NCBI RefSeq assembly: GCF_000803315.1
Contig: NZ_JRMH01000001.1
Coordinates: 1,736,001-1,800,000, forward strand
Origin: Pectobacterium actinidiae
GTDB taxonomy: Bacteria > Pseudomonadota > Gammaproteobacteria > Enterobacterales > Enterobacteriaceae
Direction: 5' to 3'
DNA length: 64,000 bases
Below, one piece after another: positions 1 through 8,645 of this stretch. The position numbers were made by a program, and so were the translations under genes. Numbering within the stretch: the first letter of the stretch is position 1; each line of letters opens with the position of its first letter. The notes under the pieces were generated by a model, which ran no database searches, had not been told where the DNA came from, and saw nothing but the letters and a program-made list of their open reading frames with translations.

Positions 1-991
1 ATCACCTTTGCAGAGCGTTTGGATCGGTATTTTGCAGGTTCAGCGCGGCTGGCAATTGTTCAATGCGGGATTAAGAACGACGGGTATATTGCAAGGTGTG
101 GGAGCGGCGCTGAACCGGCTGGTTGGTGGGGCTGGATCTCTGGCTCGCATGCTTGGCGGAGCGTTACGTAGCGGCTTGATGATTGTGGGGCGAACGGTTT
201 TGTTTCTGGGGCGTATGCTGCTGATGAATCCGATTGGTTTGGCAATAACGGCAATTGCGGGAGCCGCTTACCTGATTTACCGATACTGGGAGCCGATTAG
301 CGCGTTCTTTAAAAACCTCTGGTCACACGTTAGCCAGGCGTTTAATGCGGGGTGGGAGGCGCTCAATAATGCGGTATCCGGTGGCGTAGTAGGTATTACA
401 GCTTTACTGCTCGATTGGTCGCCATATGGAGTAATCTATTCAGTATTTTCCAATGCTTTCAATGAGCTGGGTATTCAGCTTCCCGGCAGTCTAAGTGAGC
501 TCGGTGGTGTGATTATTGACGGACTGGTTAATGGTCTGACTAGCGCTTTCCCTGAGTTAAAGGGCGTCCTGAAAACGATCGACGAATTTATTCCTGATAG
601 TGTTAAAGACTTTTTGGGCATTGGTTCGAAAACCGTGTCTATCGAAGCTAGCGGTCAATCTGTGGCTGCCAGTGCTGTAGCCCCGCCAGTTCTAAAACCT
701 ACGCCGATATCTGCATTGTCGCTACATGAACCTATTGCTGAAAAGGGCACTGCGCCAACGCCGCAACAACGTGTCGCAATGACCTCCCCAGCCGGAGGAG
801 CGAAAGGCAAGCTCGTTAGTGCGGCTTCTTCCGAGCGTGTTCAGGTTGCTTTCTCTCCCACCATTTATCTCAACGGCCAGAAGGCCGCGCCAACGCCTGA
901 AATGACGAAGACGCTGACGCTTAGCATGAATGAACTGGAAAATATGTTGAACAAGCTGTTCGCTCAGCGTGAGCGCAGGGGGTACGCCTGA
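1..991 (+). CDS. Phage tail tape measure protein, C-terminal part (runs off the left edge)
   Basis: The reading frame is open from the first bases, so only about 330 C-terminal residues are present. A Gly/Ala-rich hydrophobic stretch near residues 45-95, followed by a YRYWEP segment, is typical of the membrane-active part of P2/Mu-type tape measure proteins. The C-terminal 100 residues are Pro/Ala-rich and probably flexible. In the family this protein sets tail length and enters the target envelope on contraction. The next gene starts at the last base of its stop codon (TGATG), which indicates translational coupling within the tail operon. The identification rests on composition and on the order of the genes that follow. 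Confidence 0.75.
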   Translation, partial: SPLQSVWIGILQVQRGWQLFNAGLRTTGILQGVGAALNRLVGGAGSLARMLGGALRSGLMIVGRTVLFLGRMLLMNPIGLAITAIAGAAYLIYRYWEPISAFFKNLWSHVSQAFNAGWEALNNAVSGGVVGITALLLDWSPYGVIYSVFSNAFNELGIQLPGSLSELGGVIIDGLVNGLTSAFPELKGVLKTIDEFIPDSVKDFLGIGSKTVSIEASGQSVAASAVAPPVLKPTPISALSLHEPIAEKGTAPTPQQRVAMTSPAGGAKGKLVSAASSERVQVAFSPTIYLNGQKAAPTPEMTKTLTLSMNELENMLNKLFAQRERRGYA

Positions 992-1920
992 TGTTTGCGG
1001 TATTAGGGAATATTGAATTTAAAGTGACCGCCTACTGGGACGGCTTTAATACGTCATTCGGGGCAGATTATGCCGAGCATAGTCGTATTGAAGGTAAACC
1101 CGGTCTGCAATTCATCGGTGCGAAGCTGGACGAGATTCATATTAGCCTGGTGTTTCACCAACAGTATTGCACGCCGGATGTCGAACTGATGCGGTTGAAT
1201 GAAGCGATGCGGGCGCATCAGGCGATGGCGCTGGTCTTCGGTAATGGGGATTATCGCGGCTGGTTTGTGATTACCGCATTGACCTCGACCAGCCAGCATA
1301 CCGACGCGAAAGGCAACGTGTTGGCAATGAATGCCGAGCTGACGCTGCGCGAATACATTGGCGATCCGAAGAATCCACTCAAGCCGCCGGCGATACAGAC
1401 ACCTGTTCCTAACGTCAGTGCCATCACGAAAGCCATCGAGAAAGTGAGCGATTTTGCGACCTCGCTACGTACGGCTGTCACGTATGCCAAGAAGGCGCAA
1501 TCAGCCTTTAAGGCGGTGAAAACCACGGTGCAGATTGTTAAACGGATGAAGAAAAATCCCGAAACGGCGCTGTTGCAAATTCCCGGGCTGCTAACGCAAG
1601 TCGGGAATGTATTGACGCCGTTAAGTGAGGTGGAACCGGCGTTTAAAAAAGCGGCAGAGGCCATATCTGATACGGCGGTTCAGGCAGAGAAGATGATGCC
1701 TGAAATTACAGCGGTTAATAAAGCGGCGAATGAAATGCTGAAACAGGTCAAGCAAGTTGCCACCTTGTTGCAGGACGTCGACAGCAAAAATGTTATCGAG
1801 AAGCTGGAAGCCATCAGTAAGCATGTTGATGCCGCTAGCGACACGTTTAAAGGCGCGGAGCCTGCGCTGAGCAAATTGACTGCGGAAATTGTGAAGAGGG
1901 TTAAACAATATGCACCTTGA
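991..1920 (+). CDS. P2 GpU-like tail protein with an extended helical C-terminus
   Basis: The first 130 residues fit the P2 GpU family: a short beta-rich domain that begins with a LGNIEFKV-type strand and contains a GDYRGWFVIT core and an ELTLREY strand. GpU is a tail completion protein at the head-proximal end of the tail tube. The protein is 309 residues, about twice the length of P2 gpU, because residues 140-309 add a Lys/Ala/Glu-rich segment predicted to be helical and possibly coiled coil. The start overlaps the tape measure stop, and its own end overlaps the start of the X-like gene by 11 bases. Confidence 0.7.
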   Translation: MFAVLGNIEFKVTAYWDGFNTSFGADYAEHSRIEGKPGLQFIGAKLDEIHISLVFHQQYCTPDVELMRLNEAMRAHQAMALVFGNGDYRGWFVITALTSTSQHTDAKGNVLAMNAELTLREYIGDPKNPLKPPAIQTPVPNVSAITKAIEKVSDFATSLRTAVTYAKKAQSAFKAVKTTVQIVKRMKKNPETALLQIPGLLTQVGNVLTPLSEVEPAFKKAAEAISDTAVQAEKMMPEITAVNKAANEMLKQVKQVATLLQDVDSKNVIEKLEAISKHVDAASDTFKGAEPALSKLTAEIVKRVKQYAP

Positions 1921-2122
1921 ACATATCACCACACAGGGCGAGCGGTGGGATACCTTGTCCTACCGGTATTATGGCGATCCGCTCGGCTATCCGCGAATCA
2001 TTGCCGCTAATCCGCAGATCCCCATTGTGCCGCTGTTGCCATCGGGTCTGGTGGTGCTGATTCCGATCATTGAACAGGCAGAGGCCAGCAACGCGGAGGA
2101 CACCCCACCATGGTTGCGTTAA
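1910..2122 (+). CDS. Tail protein X (LysM-type)
   Basis: This 70-residue protein has the gpX/LysM pattern: WDTLSYRYYGDP, then a helix with NPQIP, then PLLPSGLVVLIP. LysM-like gpX is thought to sit at the hub and tube and to contact peptidoglycan. It starts inside the end of the preceding gene and overlaps the next gene by 13 bases. In P2 itself X lies near the lysis genes; here it sits between U and D, as in Mu-like and tailocin clusters. Confidence 0.85.
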   Translation: MHLEHITTQGERWDTLSYRYYGDPLGYPRIIAANPQIPIVPLLPSGLVVLIPIIEQAEASNAEDTPPWLR

Positions 2123-3270
2123 CGGAAGAACTCACGTTGCTCTCTCCCGCTGTGTCAGACGTGCTGCAACCCGCGTTCACCCTGTGGTATCAGCAGAAAG
2201 ACATCACCAATGATATCGCGCCGTATGTCACCAGCGTGACGTATACCGACAGCATCAAGAATGAATCGGATTCGATAGAAGTCAGGCTCGACGATACCGA
2301 TGGCCGTTGGATGGATAAGTGGTATCCCGGTACGGGCGATACGTTATCGCTCAAGCTAGGTTATCGCGGCGAAACGCTGTTTAACTGCGGTACGTTCTCG
2401 ATTGATGAGATTGAGGTTAGCGCACCGCCCAGCGAAGTGATGATTCGCGGCGTTGCGACATCGGTCAACCGTGCGCTGCGAACCAAGTCAAACCGCGGTT
2501 TTGAGGACACGACGCTAGCCGCCATTGCGACACGTATCGCGAAAAAGCATCAGTTGATGCTGGTAGGGAAGATTCAAATCATCAAGATTGATCGTGTGAC
2601 GCAATATGCGGAAACCGATGTCGCTTTTCTAAAGCGGCTCGCCAGCGAATATGGCTATGTCGTGAAAGTGGTTAATGACCAGCTGATTTTTTCCCATCTG
2701 GCAACGCTGCGCAGTCAGGCGCCTGTTCGACAAATCAAGCCAACGGATGTCGCGCGTTTTTCACTGCGTGACACCATCAGCCATGTCTATAAAAACGCCA
2801 AGACCAAATACCAGAAAGGGAGTGAAAAGAAACTGATGGTTTATGAAGCCAACGGTGGCGTGAAAAACGAAATGAAGTCTGCTGGTGCTGAAACCAGCGC
2901 AGATACGCTGAAAGTTAACACGCGTGCGGCGGATGCCTCTGGTGTGCGGATGAAAACCGATGCCGCATTGGATGCACACAACGAAAAGCAACAAATGGGA
3001 TCGATGACGCTGATGGGCAGCCCACAGTTGGCGGCGGGGAATAAAGTTGAACTGGTGTCGTTCGGCCAGCTTTCCGGTCAGTGGCTGATCGACTCGGCTC
3101 GTCATGTTCTGGAACGGGGCAGTGGTTATACCACCGAGATCGGTGTGACGCGTGGACCGATTACGGCAGGCAAGCGTAAGTCGGACAGCGGAAAAACGCT
3201 GGTGACGTACCACCCGAATGGTAGTCAGACAACACAAACGGTTAAGAGTAAAAAGGATGTGGGGTTATGA
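2110..3270 (+). CDS. Baseplate hub protein, P2 GpD family (late control D)
   Basis: The 386-residue protein has the gpD/gp27-like hub layout: a beta-barrel beginning near PAFTLWYQQKDIT, a SVTYTDSIKNESDS strand pair with acidic loop, and a second barrel with LKLGYRGETLF. The C-terminal half holds the conserved segments around ASEYGYVVKV and MTLMGSPQLAAGNKV. GpD trimers form the hub that holds the spike (gpV). It overlaps gpX upstream by 13 bases and gpV downstream by 4 bases (ATGA). Confidence 0.88.
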   Translation: MVALTEELTLLSPAVSDVLQPAFTLWYQQKDITNDIAPYVTSVTYTDSIKNESDSIEVRLDDTDGRWMDKWYPGTGDTLSLKLGYRGETLFNCGTFSIDEIEVSAPPSEVMIRGVATSVNRALRTKSNRGFEDTTLAAIATRIAKKHQLMLVGKIQIIKIDRVTQYAETDVAFLKRLASEYGYVVKVVNDQLIFSHLATLRSQAPVRQIKPTDVARFSLRDTISHVYKNAKTKYQKGSEKKLMVYEANGGVKNEMKSAGAETSADTLKVNTRAADASGVRMKTDAALDAHNEKQQMGSMTLMGSPQLAAGNKVELVSFGQLSGQWLIDSARHVLERGSGYTTEIGVTRGPITAGKRKSDSGKTLVTYHPNGSQTTQTVKSKKDVGL

Positions 3271-3848
3271 GTTTATCTCGTCGAATTGGCACGATAAGCG
3301 CGGTGGACGAGGCTCGCGTGATGGTGCGCGTTCGTCTACCAGAGTGCGACAATCTGCGTACGGCCTGGCTACCGGTATTACAGCGCAATACGCAGAATAA
3401 TAAGGATTATTGGTTGCCGGATATTGGCGAACAGGTTGAGGTTCTGCTGGATGGCAACGGCGAAGACGGCCTGGTACTGGGAGCCATTTATTCTGCCGCC
3501 GATGTGCCAACGCTGGCAGATAAGGACAAAAGGGCGGTGACGTTCGCTGACGGTGCGCATATTGAATACGATCGCCGAACGCATACGTTAACGATCAACG
3601 GCGGCGTGCAGCATATTGCGATTAGTAGCGGCGCTGATGTGGTGATCAACGCCCAGAAAGTCACTATCGATGCGCCAGAAACCACCGTGGCTGGCAAACT
3701 CGTAGTACAGGGACAACTCACTTACGAGAGCGGGATTTCCGGTTCTGGCGGTGCCAGTCTTAGCGGCGATGTCAGTATCTCCGGTAACGTCAGCGCTAGC
3801 GGAAGCGTCATGGATGCGGGGGGCAATTCCAACCACCACTCGCATTAG
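3267..3848 (+). CDS. Baseplate assembly / spike protein V
   Basis: This is 193 residues. An N-terminal OB-like domain (IGTISAVDEARVMVRVRLPE, then WLPVLQRNTQNNKDYWLPDIGEQVEVL) is followed by a repetitive beta-helix of ISSGADVV, SGSGGASLSGDVSISGNVSASGS type and a His-rich tip. This is the P2/Mu gpV central spike that pierces the outer membrane. It starts 4 bases inside the hub gene. A 58-base gap follows, the only sizeable gap in the tail cluster. Confidence 0.9.
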   Translation: MSLSRRIGTISAVDEARVMVRVRLPECDNLRTAWLPVLQRNTQNNKDYWLPDIGEQVEVLLDGNGEDGLVLGAIYSAADVPTLADKDKRAVTFADGAHIEYDRRTHTLTINGGVQHIAISSGADVVINAQKVTIDAPETTVAGKLVVQGQLTYESGISGSGGASLSGDVSISGNVSASGSVMDAGGNSNHHSH

Positions 3849-3886
3849 CGTTTTCCTAAACCGCTTTACAATTCTTTCTTCTCACC

Positions 3887-3905
3887 GGGGGCGACAATAG
3901 CCCCC
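3887..3905 (+). promoter_or_regulatory. GC-rich hairpin immediately before the gpW start codon
   Basis: GGGGGC (3887-3892) and GCCCCC (3900-3905) form a perfect 6-bp stem with a 7-base loop, ending one base before the ATG at 3907. It would hide the only purine-rich stretch that could serve as ribosome binding site. There is no U-run, so it is not a classical terminator. Confidence 0.5.
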
Positions 3906-3906
3906 T

Positions 3907-4254
3907 ATGAAAACTCAATCTGTTTTTTGGCAACCGGCGCTGCAACGTTCTGGCGACATCGTCGAAGGAACGGCAGATATCATGCAGGCGATTCATATCA
4001 TCCTGCGGACACCCTGCGGCAGCGACCCACATCGGCCTGACTTTGGTAGCAATCTACATCTGTATCTCGATTATCCGATCGATCGTGCGATCCCGCATGT
4101 CGTCAGGGAGTCGGTAGAAGCGATCAAACGATGGGAACCTCGCTGCCAGTTACTGGCGGTTAAACCTTCTGTGAATGGGGCTCACCTGACGCTGCTCGTT
4201 AGCTGGAAAACCGCTAACGGCGCGACACAGACCACGGAGTTGTTATGGCGCTGA
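3907..4254 (+). CDS. Baseplate assembly protein W (gp25-like)
   Basis: The 115-residue protein carries the GPW/gp25 signature: helix VEGTADIMQAIHIILRTP followed by GSDPHRPDFGSNLHLYLD. It belongs to the wedge of contractile baseplates and helps nucleate the sheath. The ATG at 3907 is chosen because the N-terminal TQSVFWQPAL segment is conserved in this subfamily. It lies directly after a GC-rich hairpin without a clear Shine-Dalgarno sequence. It overlaps the J gene by 10 bases. Confidence 0.88.
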   Translation: MKTQSVFWQPALQRSGDIVEGTADIMQAIHIILRTPCGSDPHRPDFGSNLHLYLDYPIDRAIPHVVRESVEAIKRWEPRCQLLAVKPSVNGAHLTLLVSWKTANGATQTTELLWR

Positions 4255-5348
4255 CAGAACCCAATTTTATTGAACGCGACGCGGCGAAGATTACCGCCGA
4301 AATGATCGCGAAATATGAAGCTGACTCAGGGAAAACACTCTACCCAGCGCAGGCTGAACGCTTGCTGATTAACCTCTTTGCCTACCGGGAAACCTTAGTG
4401 CGTAGTGCGGTTCAGGAAGCCGCCAAGCAGAACCTGGTCGCGTTTGCTCGTGCACCGATGCTGGATTATCTGGCAGAGCTGGTTGGCGTCTACCGTTTGG
4501 CGGCGCAACCGGCAAGAGCAGAGCTTCGCTTTACCCCCGAGACGCCGCTAGTCAGCGATTTGCTGATTCCGGCAGGCACCCGCGTCAGCGCATCGGACAG
4601 CGTGATTTTCACTACCGATAGCGATGCACTTTTGAAAGTAAACGGCAGTGGCGTCACGGTGCTGGCGACCTGTACTGAAAGTGGTGAGGTGGGCAATGAC
4701 TGGCTACCTGCGCAGATCAGTACGTTGCTGGATGAGATTGGCGATAGCGATTTACGTGTCGTCAATATCACCAAAAGCAGCGGCGGCTCCACAGAAGAAG
4801 AGGACGATCGCCTGCGTGAGCGTATCCAACTGGCACCGGAATCGTTCAGTACGGCGGGATCAAAACTGGCATATCGCTTCCATGCGATGCGAGCACACCA
4901 AAACATTGTTGATGTTGCGGTAATGTCGCCCGAACCGGGCGAAGTGGTGCTGTATCCGTTGCTCAGCACGGGCCTGCCGGACAGCAGCATGCTCTCGCTG
5001 GTGGAAAGTTTTTGCTCTGACGAACAGGTGCGCCCGCTGACGGATTTTGTCTCCGCTAAATCACCCACACAGGTGGATTACACCATCAGTGCCAAATTGA
5101 CGCTGTTTAACGGCGAACAGGCTGGCGTCGTTCAAGCGGCGGCGGAGAAAGCGGTGCAGAGCTGGGTTGAGACTCGAACTGCAACGCTGGGACGCGACAT
5201 TGTTCCAAGCCAGATTATCGCCACGCTCTCCATTCCCGGCGTGTATCAGGTGGAACTCGTTTCGCCATCATTGATGGTGCTTGATGACAGTGAATGGGCG
5301 AACTGCACGGGCATCAATATCAGCGTCGTCGGGGTGTCGAATGGCTGA
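4245..5348 (+). CDS. Baseplate wedge protein J
   Basis: The 367-residue protein has the GpJ/Mu gp47 family profile: an N-terminal helical region (YPAQAERLLINLFAYRETLVR), the LVGVYRLAAQPARAEL linker, the GTRVSASDSVIFTTD beta segment and the central GGSTEEEDDRLRERIQLAPE motif. Multiple copies build the baseplate wedges together with W and I. The stop overlaps the I start by 8 bases. Confidence 0.9.
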   Translation: MALTEPNFIERDAAKITAEMIAKYEADSGKTLYPAQAERLLINLFAYRETLVRSAVQEAAKQNLVAFARAPMLDYLAELVGVYRLAAQPARAELRFTPETPLVSDLLIPAGTRVSASDSVIFTTDSDALLKVNGSGVTVLATCTESGEVGNDWLPAQISTLLDEIGDSDLRVVNITKSSGGSTEEEDDRLRERIQLAPESFSTAGSKLAYRFHAMRAHQNIVDVAVMSPEPGEVVLYPLLSTGLPDSSMLSLVESFCSDEQVRPLTDFVSAKSPTQVDYTISAKLTLFNGEQAGVVQAAAEKAVQSWVETRTATLGRDIVPSQIIATLSIPGVYQVELVSPSLMVLDDSEWANCTGINISVVGVSNG

Positions 5349-5922
5349 TTCATTGCAACTGCTGCCCCCTCCGTTGGCTGCCGATGCCCGTTTCCGCTCG
5401 CTGGCGGAGCTGGCCGACCGTTTTGATGACATCGACCTGAATACTCTGCTGGTTTATCTGATCGATATCGCTGACGGCAGCGCCTTGCCTTGGCTGGCTG
5501 AACAGTTCTCGTTGTTTGGCGACGGCTGGGAATTGGCGGAATCGGATGACTCCAAACGTGCGCTGATTAAGGCCGCTATCGATCTGCATCGCAGCAAAGG
5601 GACGCCCTGGAGCATTAAAGAAATCATCCGCCGTTTTGGTTTCGGCGAGAGCACGCTGATCGAAAATATTGGCCGCCTGAGTTACGACGGGGAAACCACC
5701 TACAACAATTTTTATGTACACGGTGATAAAGCGGCATGGGCGGTTTATCGCGTGCTGCTAAAACAACCGGTTACCAACGATCAGGCCAGAATGCTGCGCA
5801 GTGCTATCGGGCTTTTTGCCCCGGCACGGTGCCATCTGGCCAGCATCGAATATTGGGAAGTGCCTATCCGCTACAACCGGACGGCAATACACAACAGTAA
5901 CTACAATCATGGGAGCGCTTAA
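5341..5922 (+). CDS. Tail protein I (baseplate wedge)
   Basis: This is 193 residues from the ATG at 5341, which overlaps the end of J. An upstream in-frame start at 5281 would overlap J by 68 bases and is rejected. The PLAADARFRSLAELADRF start, PWLAEQFSLFGDGWELA and STPWSIKEIIRRFG-like region (here GTPWSIKEIIRRFGFGE) are hallmarks of the P2 gpI family. It connects J to the tail fibres. The fibre gene begins two bases after its stop. Confidence 0.9.
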   Translation: MADSLQLLPPPLAADARFRSLAELADRFDDIDLNTLLVYLIDIADGSALPWLAEQFSLFGDGWELAESDDSKRALIKAAIDLHRSKGTPWSIKEIIRRFGFGESTLIENIGRLSYDGETTYNNFYVHGDKAAWAVYRVLLKQPVTNDQARMLRSAIGLFAPARCHLASIEYWEVPIRYNRTAIHNSNYNHGSA

Positions 5923-5924
5923 AT

Positions 5925-8420
5925 ATGGCAAATTTGTCAGAGAACCCGCAATGGGTTGACGGCATTTATCAAATCGAAACGTCGGATCCGGTCGTAGGTG
6001 GACCGGACGGCGTTTCAAACCGACAGGCTAAAGAACTGGCCAGTCGTACCCGCTATTTGAAAGAGGAGCAGGAAAAAACAGGTAGCGATCTAGCAACACA
6101 TGTCGCCGCCGCCGATCCACATACGCAATATGCACCAAAGGTGAATCCATCCTTCACTGGCACGCCGAAAGCACCAACGCCAGCTACTGACAGTAATAGC
6201 CAGCAGGTTGCAACGACAGCATTTGTTCGTTCTGCTCTAGCGGGATTAGTAGGATCGGCTCCTGCATCACTTGATACATTAAATGAATTAGCAGCAGCAC
6301 TGAACAATGATCCCAATTTTTCTACCACGGTAATTAATCTATTGTCTGAAAAGTTGTCGGCAGAAAAAAATGGGGAAGATATTCTAGATAAGAATGCATT
6401 TGTTAGAAATTTGGGACTAGATTCAGCAAAAAATAATGCGGTGGTTGTAAAGAATATACATGATTTTGGCGCCCGCGATGATTGTGTTGAAGCAAAACAA
6501 GCCATTGCAACTAATAACTACAATGCTTTTTTATTAGCAATAAAAAACCGACCTTGTCGTGTTTTTTTTCCATACACAAACACAGGATGTTATAAATTTG
6601 ATGGTGTATCCGCAGATCTTGACCTTGAAGGCGTAGAGATTGTTGTTGACCCTGGTGTGTATTTTTATACACCGAACGATAACAATCGCAATATTATTCG
6701 TCGTCCTGGGGGGAAGATTAATCGGTTCACAAAGATTCAAGTTGATGGTGAGTCTCGATTTGTACACGGAATTGGTCCACATGCGGAACGCCATCCAGCA
6801 GAAAAAGAACTGGCAGATTCGGTTAACTCAGGGGAATCACATATTCCTCAGGCATTGAATTTTATAAATGATTCAGCAACAACCTTTAAGCTTAATGGAG
6901 TATGGCCTAAAGTAGCACTACTCCCCACGACTGATGAGTTTAGCATCGCGGAAAATAGTACGATTTTTCCTTCTCCAGATGCGACATTCTGGGGAAGTAT
7001 GTTCCCAGCAGTTGTTGGTGATACAGTACTTGCATCATGTCGAGATGGGGGGAAATATAGCTGTGTTTTCATTGAGACAGTAAATGGATGGGTGTTAGTC
7101 AGATACACTCGTGAGACGAGAAGTGTCACCGTCTCACGTAGTAATAATGGGGTATTTTCCGAGACAAATCATATTTGGGATGACGGTATAGTTCCCTCGT
7201 ATTATTTTGATAACGCGATAATCGGAGGGCATATCATTGGTGAAACATCTGTTGGAATTATTGTTAACGGCACAGTAATACTACGTGTTGATACAGATTC
7301 TGCGATCTTGTCTGTTGGTTGGGCGAATGGTTATGGACAGAATAACCTCTGCACCATCTCTGATCCAATAATGATGCGAGGTAAAAAATTACATGGCTTG
7401 CCTCTGATTAATATTATCTGTATCGGCGATAGTACAGGCGATCGTAATGTCACTATTTATTCGCAGTTTGACTATGCCATGAAATATTATGCTGGATTGG
7501 GCGGAGGGCAGGTTGCAAAATTAACAAACCTTGCATCATCAGGTGATACTTCCTCTCAGCAGGCTCAACGACTATTGGCTACTGACATTAGTGGTTACAC
7601 GTTTTGCTTGATTCAAGTTGGTATTAATAATATTCAACAGCAAAAGGGAGTGTCGAGTTTTCTAGCTGATATAGAGTCTATGATTGATTATTGTAGACGA
7701 TTCAAAGTTGAACCTATTGTTGGTATACCAGCCATGTTTTACACTCGTAACGATATAAGAACCGCTGGCATCTCTACCGACCATCTTGGACAGCCAAGTG
7801 CAAAATCAGAATTGGGTTCACTTTATCGATTGGGCTTAATACGACTCTGTGCGAATAAAAATGTCATGCTATCGTCAAGTGGAGACTCGAACGGTGTTGT
7901 GTCACCACGACTTTTGGGTCTTGAGGGCGTTGATCCTATGATGATGGACAATATTCATCAAACCGCGTTTGGAAGCATGCTGATGGGGATGGCTTGGGCA
8001 CGTACAATGGCTTCGTATTTTATTAAAAATGGGCGCGAGACAAAGCGTAAAGATAGTTTAATTGGCCCTCGCTCAGCCTCAGTAGCCCGGTTGTCTGCCC
8101 GTTATTTCTCGGCGGGTGGTGGGGGGGACGTTCCTCAAACCCCGCTGTATTCGATATCCGATGATGGGAAACTAATTACGTTATCATATTATCTATCGCG
8201 TGGTACTGCTGATTGGTCTGGTGATGTAATTGTTGGAAAATTGCCAGCTCGCTTGCGACCAATGACTGATCAACGATTTCTAACACAAGGAACAAATAGT
8301 GGGATTATTCCTGTTGGAGGTCTAGTTAGTGTTGTAATTACACGAAATGGAGATATTAGATTACTCGGTGCAACAAATGATTGTTATTTTGTTCCATTTA
8401 ACATTACTTATTCAATTTGA
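5925..8420 (+). CDS. Tail fibre with an SGNH-type esterase domain
   Basis: This is 831 residues. Residues 1-165 resemble P2 gpH-like fibre stems (DPVVGGPDGVSNRQAKELASRT, ADPHTQYAPK, ATTAFVRSALAG). The distal part is different. Residues 501-503 give GDS (block I), 566-569 give GINN (block III) and 675-678 give DNIH (block V), the expected Ser/Asp/His set of SGNH hydrolases. Such domains in phage fibres usually deacetylate surface glycans of the target. The DNA becomes much more AT-rich from about 6260 onward, which suggests the distal module was acquired separately. No fibre-assembly chaperone gene follows. Confidence 0.85.
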   Translation: MANLSENPQWVDGIYQIETSDPVVGGPDGVSNRQAKELASRTRYLKEEQEKTGSDLATHVAAADPHTQYAPKVNPSFTGTPKAPTPATDSNSQQVATTAFVRSALAGLVGSAPASLDTLNELAAALNNDPNFSTTVINLLSEKLSAEKNGEDILDKNAFVRNLGLDSAKNNAVVVKNIHDFGARDDCVEAKQAIATNNYNAFLLAIKNRPCRVFFPYTNTGCYKFDGVSADLDLEGVEIVVDPGVYFYTPNDNNRNIIRRPGGKINRFTKIQVDGESRFVHGIGPHAERHPAEKELADSVNSGESHIPQALNFINDSATTFKLNGVWPKVALLPTTDEFSIAENSTIFPSPDATFWGSMFPAVVGDTVLASCRDGGKYSCVFIETVNGWVLVRYTRETRSVTVSRSNNGVFSETNHIWDDGIVPSYYFDNAIIGGHIIGETSVGIIVNGTVILRVDTDSAILSVGWANGYGQNNLCTISDPIMMRGKKLHGLPLINIICIGDSTGDRNVTIYSQFDYAMKYYAGLGGGQVAKLTNLASSGDTSSQQAQRLLATDISGYTFCLIQVGINNIQQQKGVSSFLADIESMIDYCRRFKVEPIVGIPAMFYTRNDIRTAGISTDHLGQPSAKSELGSLYRLGLIRLCANKNVMLSSSGDSNGVVSPRLLGLEGVDPMMMDNIHQTAFGSMLMGMAWARTMASYFIKNGRETKRKDSLIGPRSASVARLSARYFSAGGGGDVPQTPLYSISDDGKLITLSYYLSRGTADWSGDVIVGKLPARLRPMTDQRFLTQGTNSGIIPVGGLVSVVITRNGDIRLLGATNDCYFVPFNITYSI

Positions 8421-8508
8421 TTAATGTGATGTTTTTATTCATACCTTATTGCATATTTTAATATGTCTCCTATTTTTTATTGATGAGGTGAAGTTATAAT
8501 CCTCGCTA

Positions 8509-8542
8509 AAGTCCACTGACATATAGTTAGTGGGCTTTTTTT
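8509..8542 (+). terminator. Rho-independent terminator after the fibre gene
   Basis: AAGTCCACT (8509-8517) pairs with AGTGGGCTT (8529-8537) with one G-U pair and an 11-base loop, followed by a run of seven Ts. It ends the tail operon before ybiB. Confidence 0.8.
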
Positions 8543-8645
8543 ATGTTTTTTACCAAGATAATGGTAATTAGTTAACATTTATGCAGTATTTTAGTTAAAC
8601 GTGATATTTTGGTTTAGAAAGATGTATGAGCAATGAGAGGCCAGC

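Noticed and set aside
4490..5068. 192-codon minus-strand frame inside the J gene
   Set aside because: Ser/Arg-rich shadow of a clearly conserved baseplate gene.
8421..8645. Fibre invertase or alternative fibre ends after the tail fibre gene
   Set aside because: Carotovoricin loci can carry an invertase, but no invertase gene, inverted fibre end or crossover repeat is present on this side.
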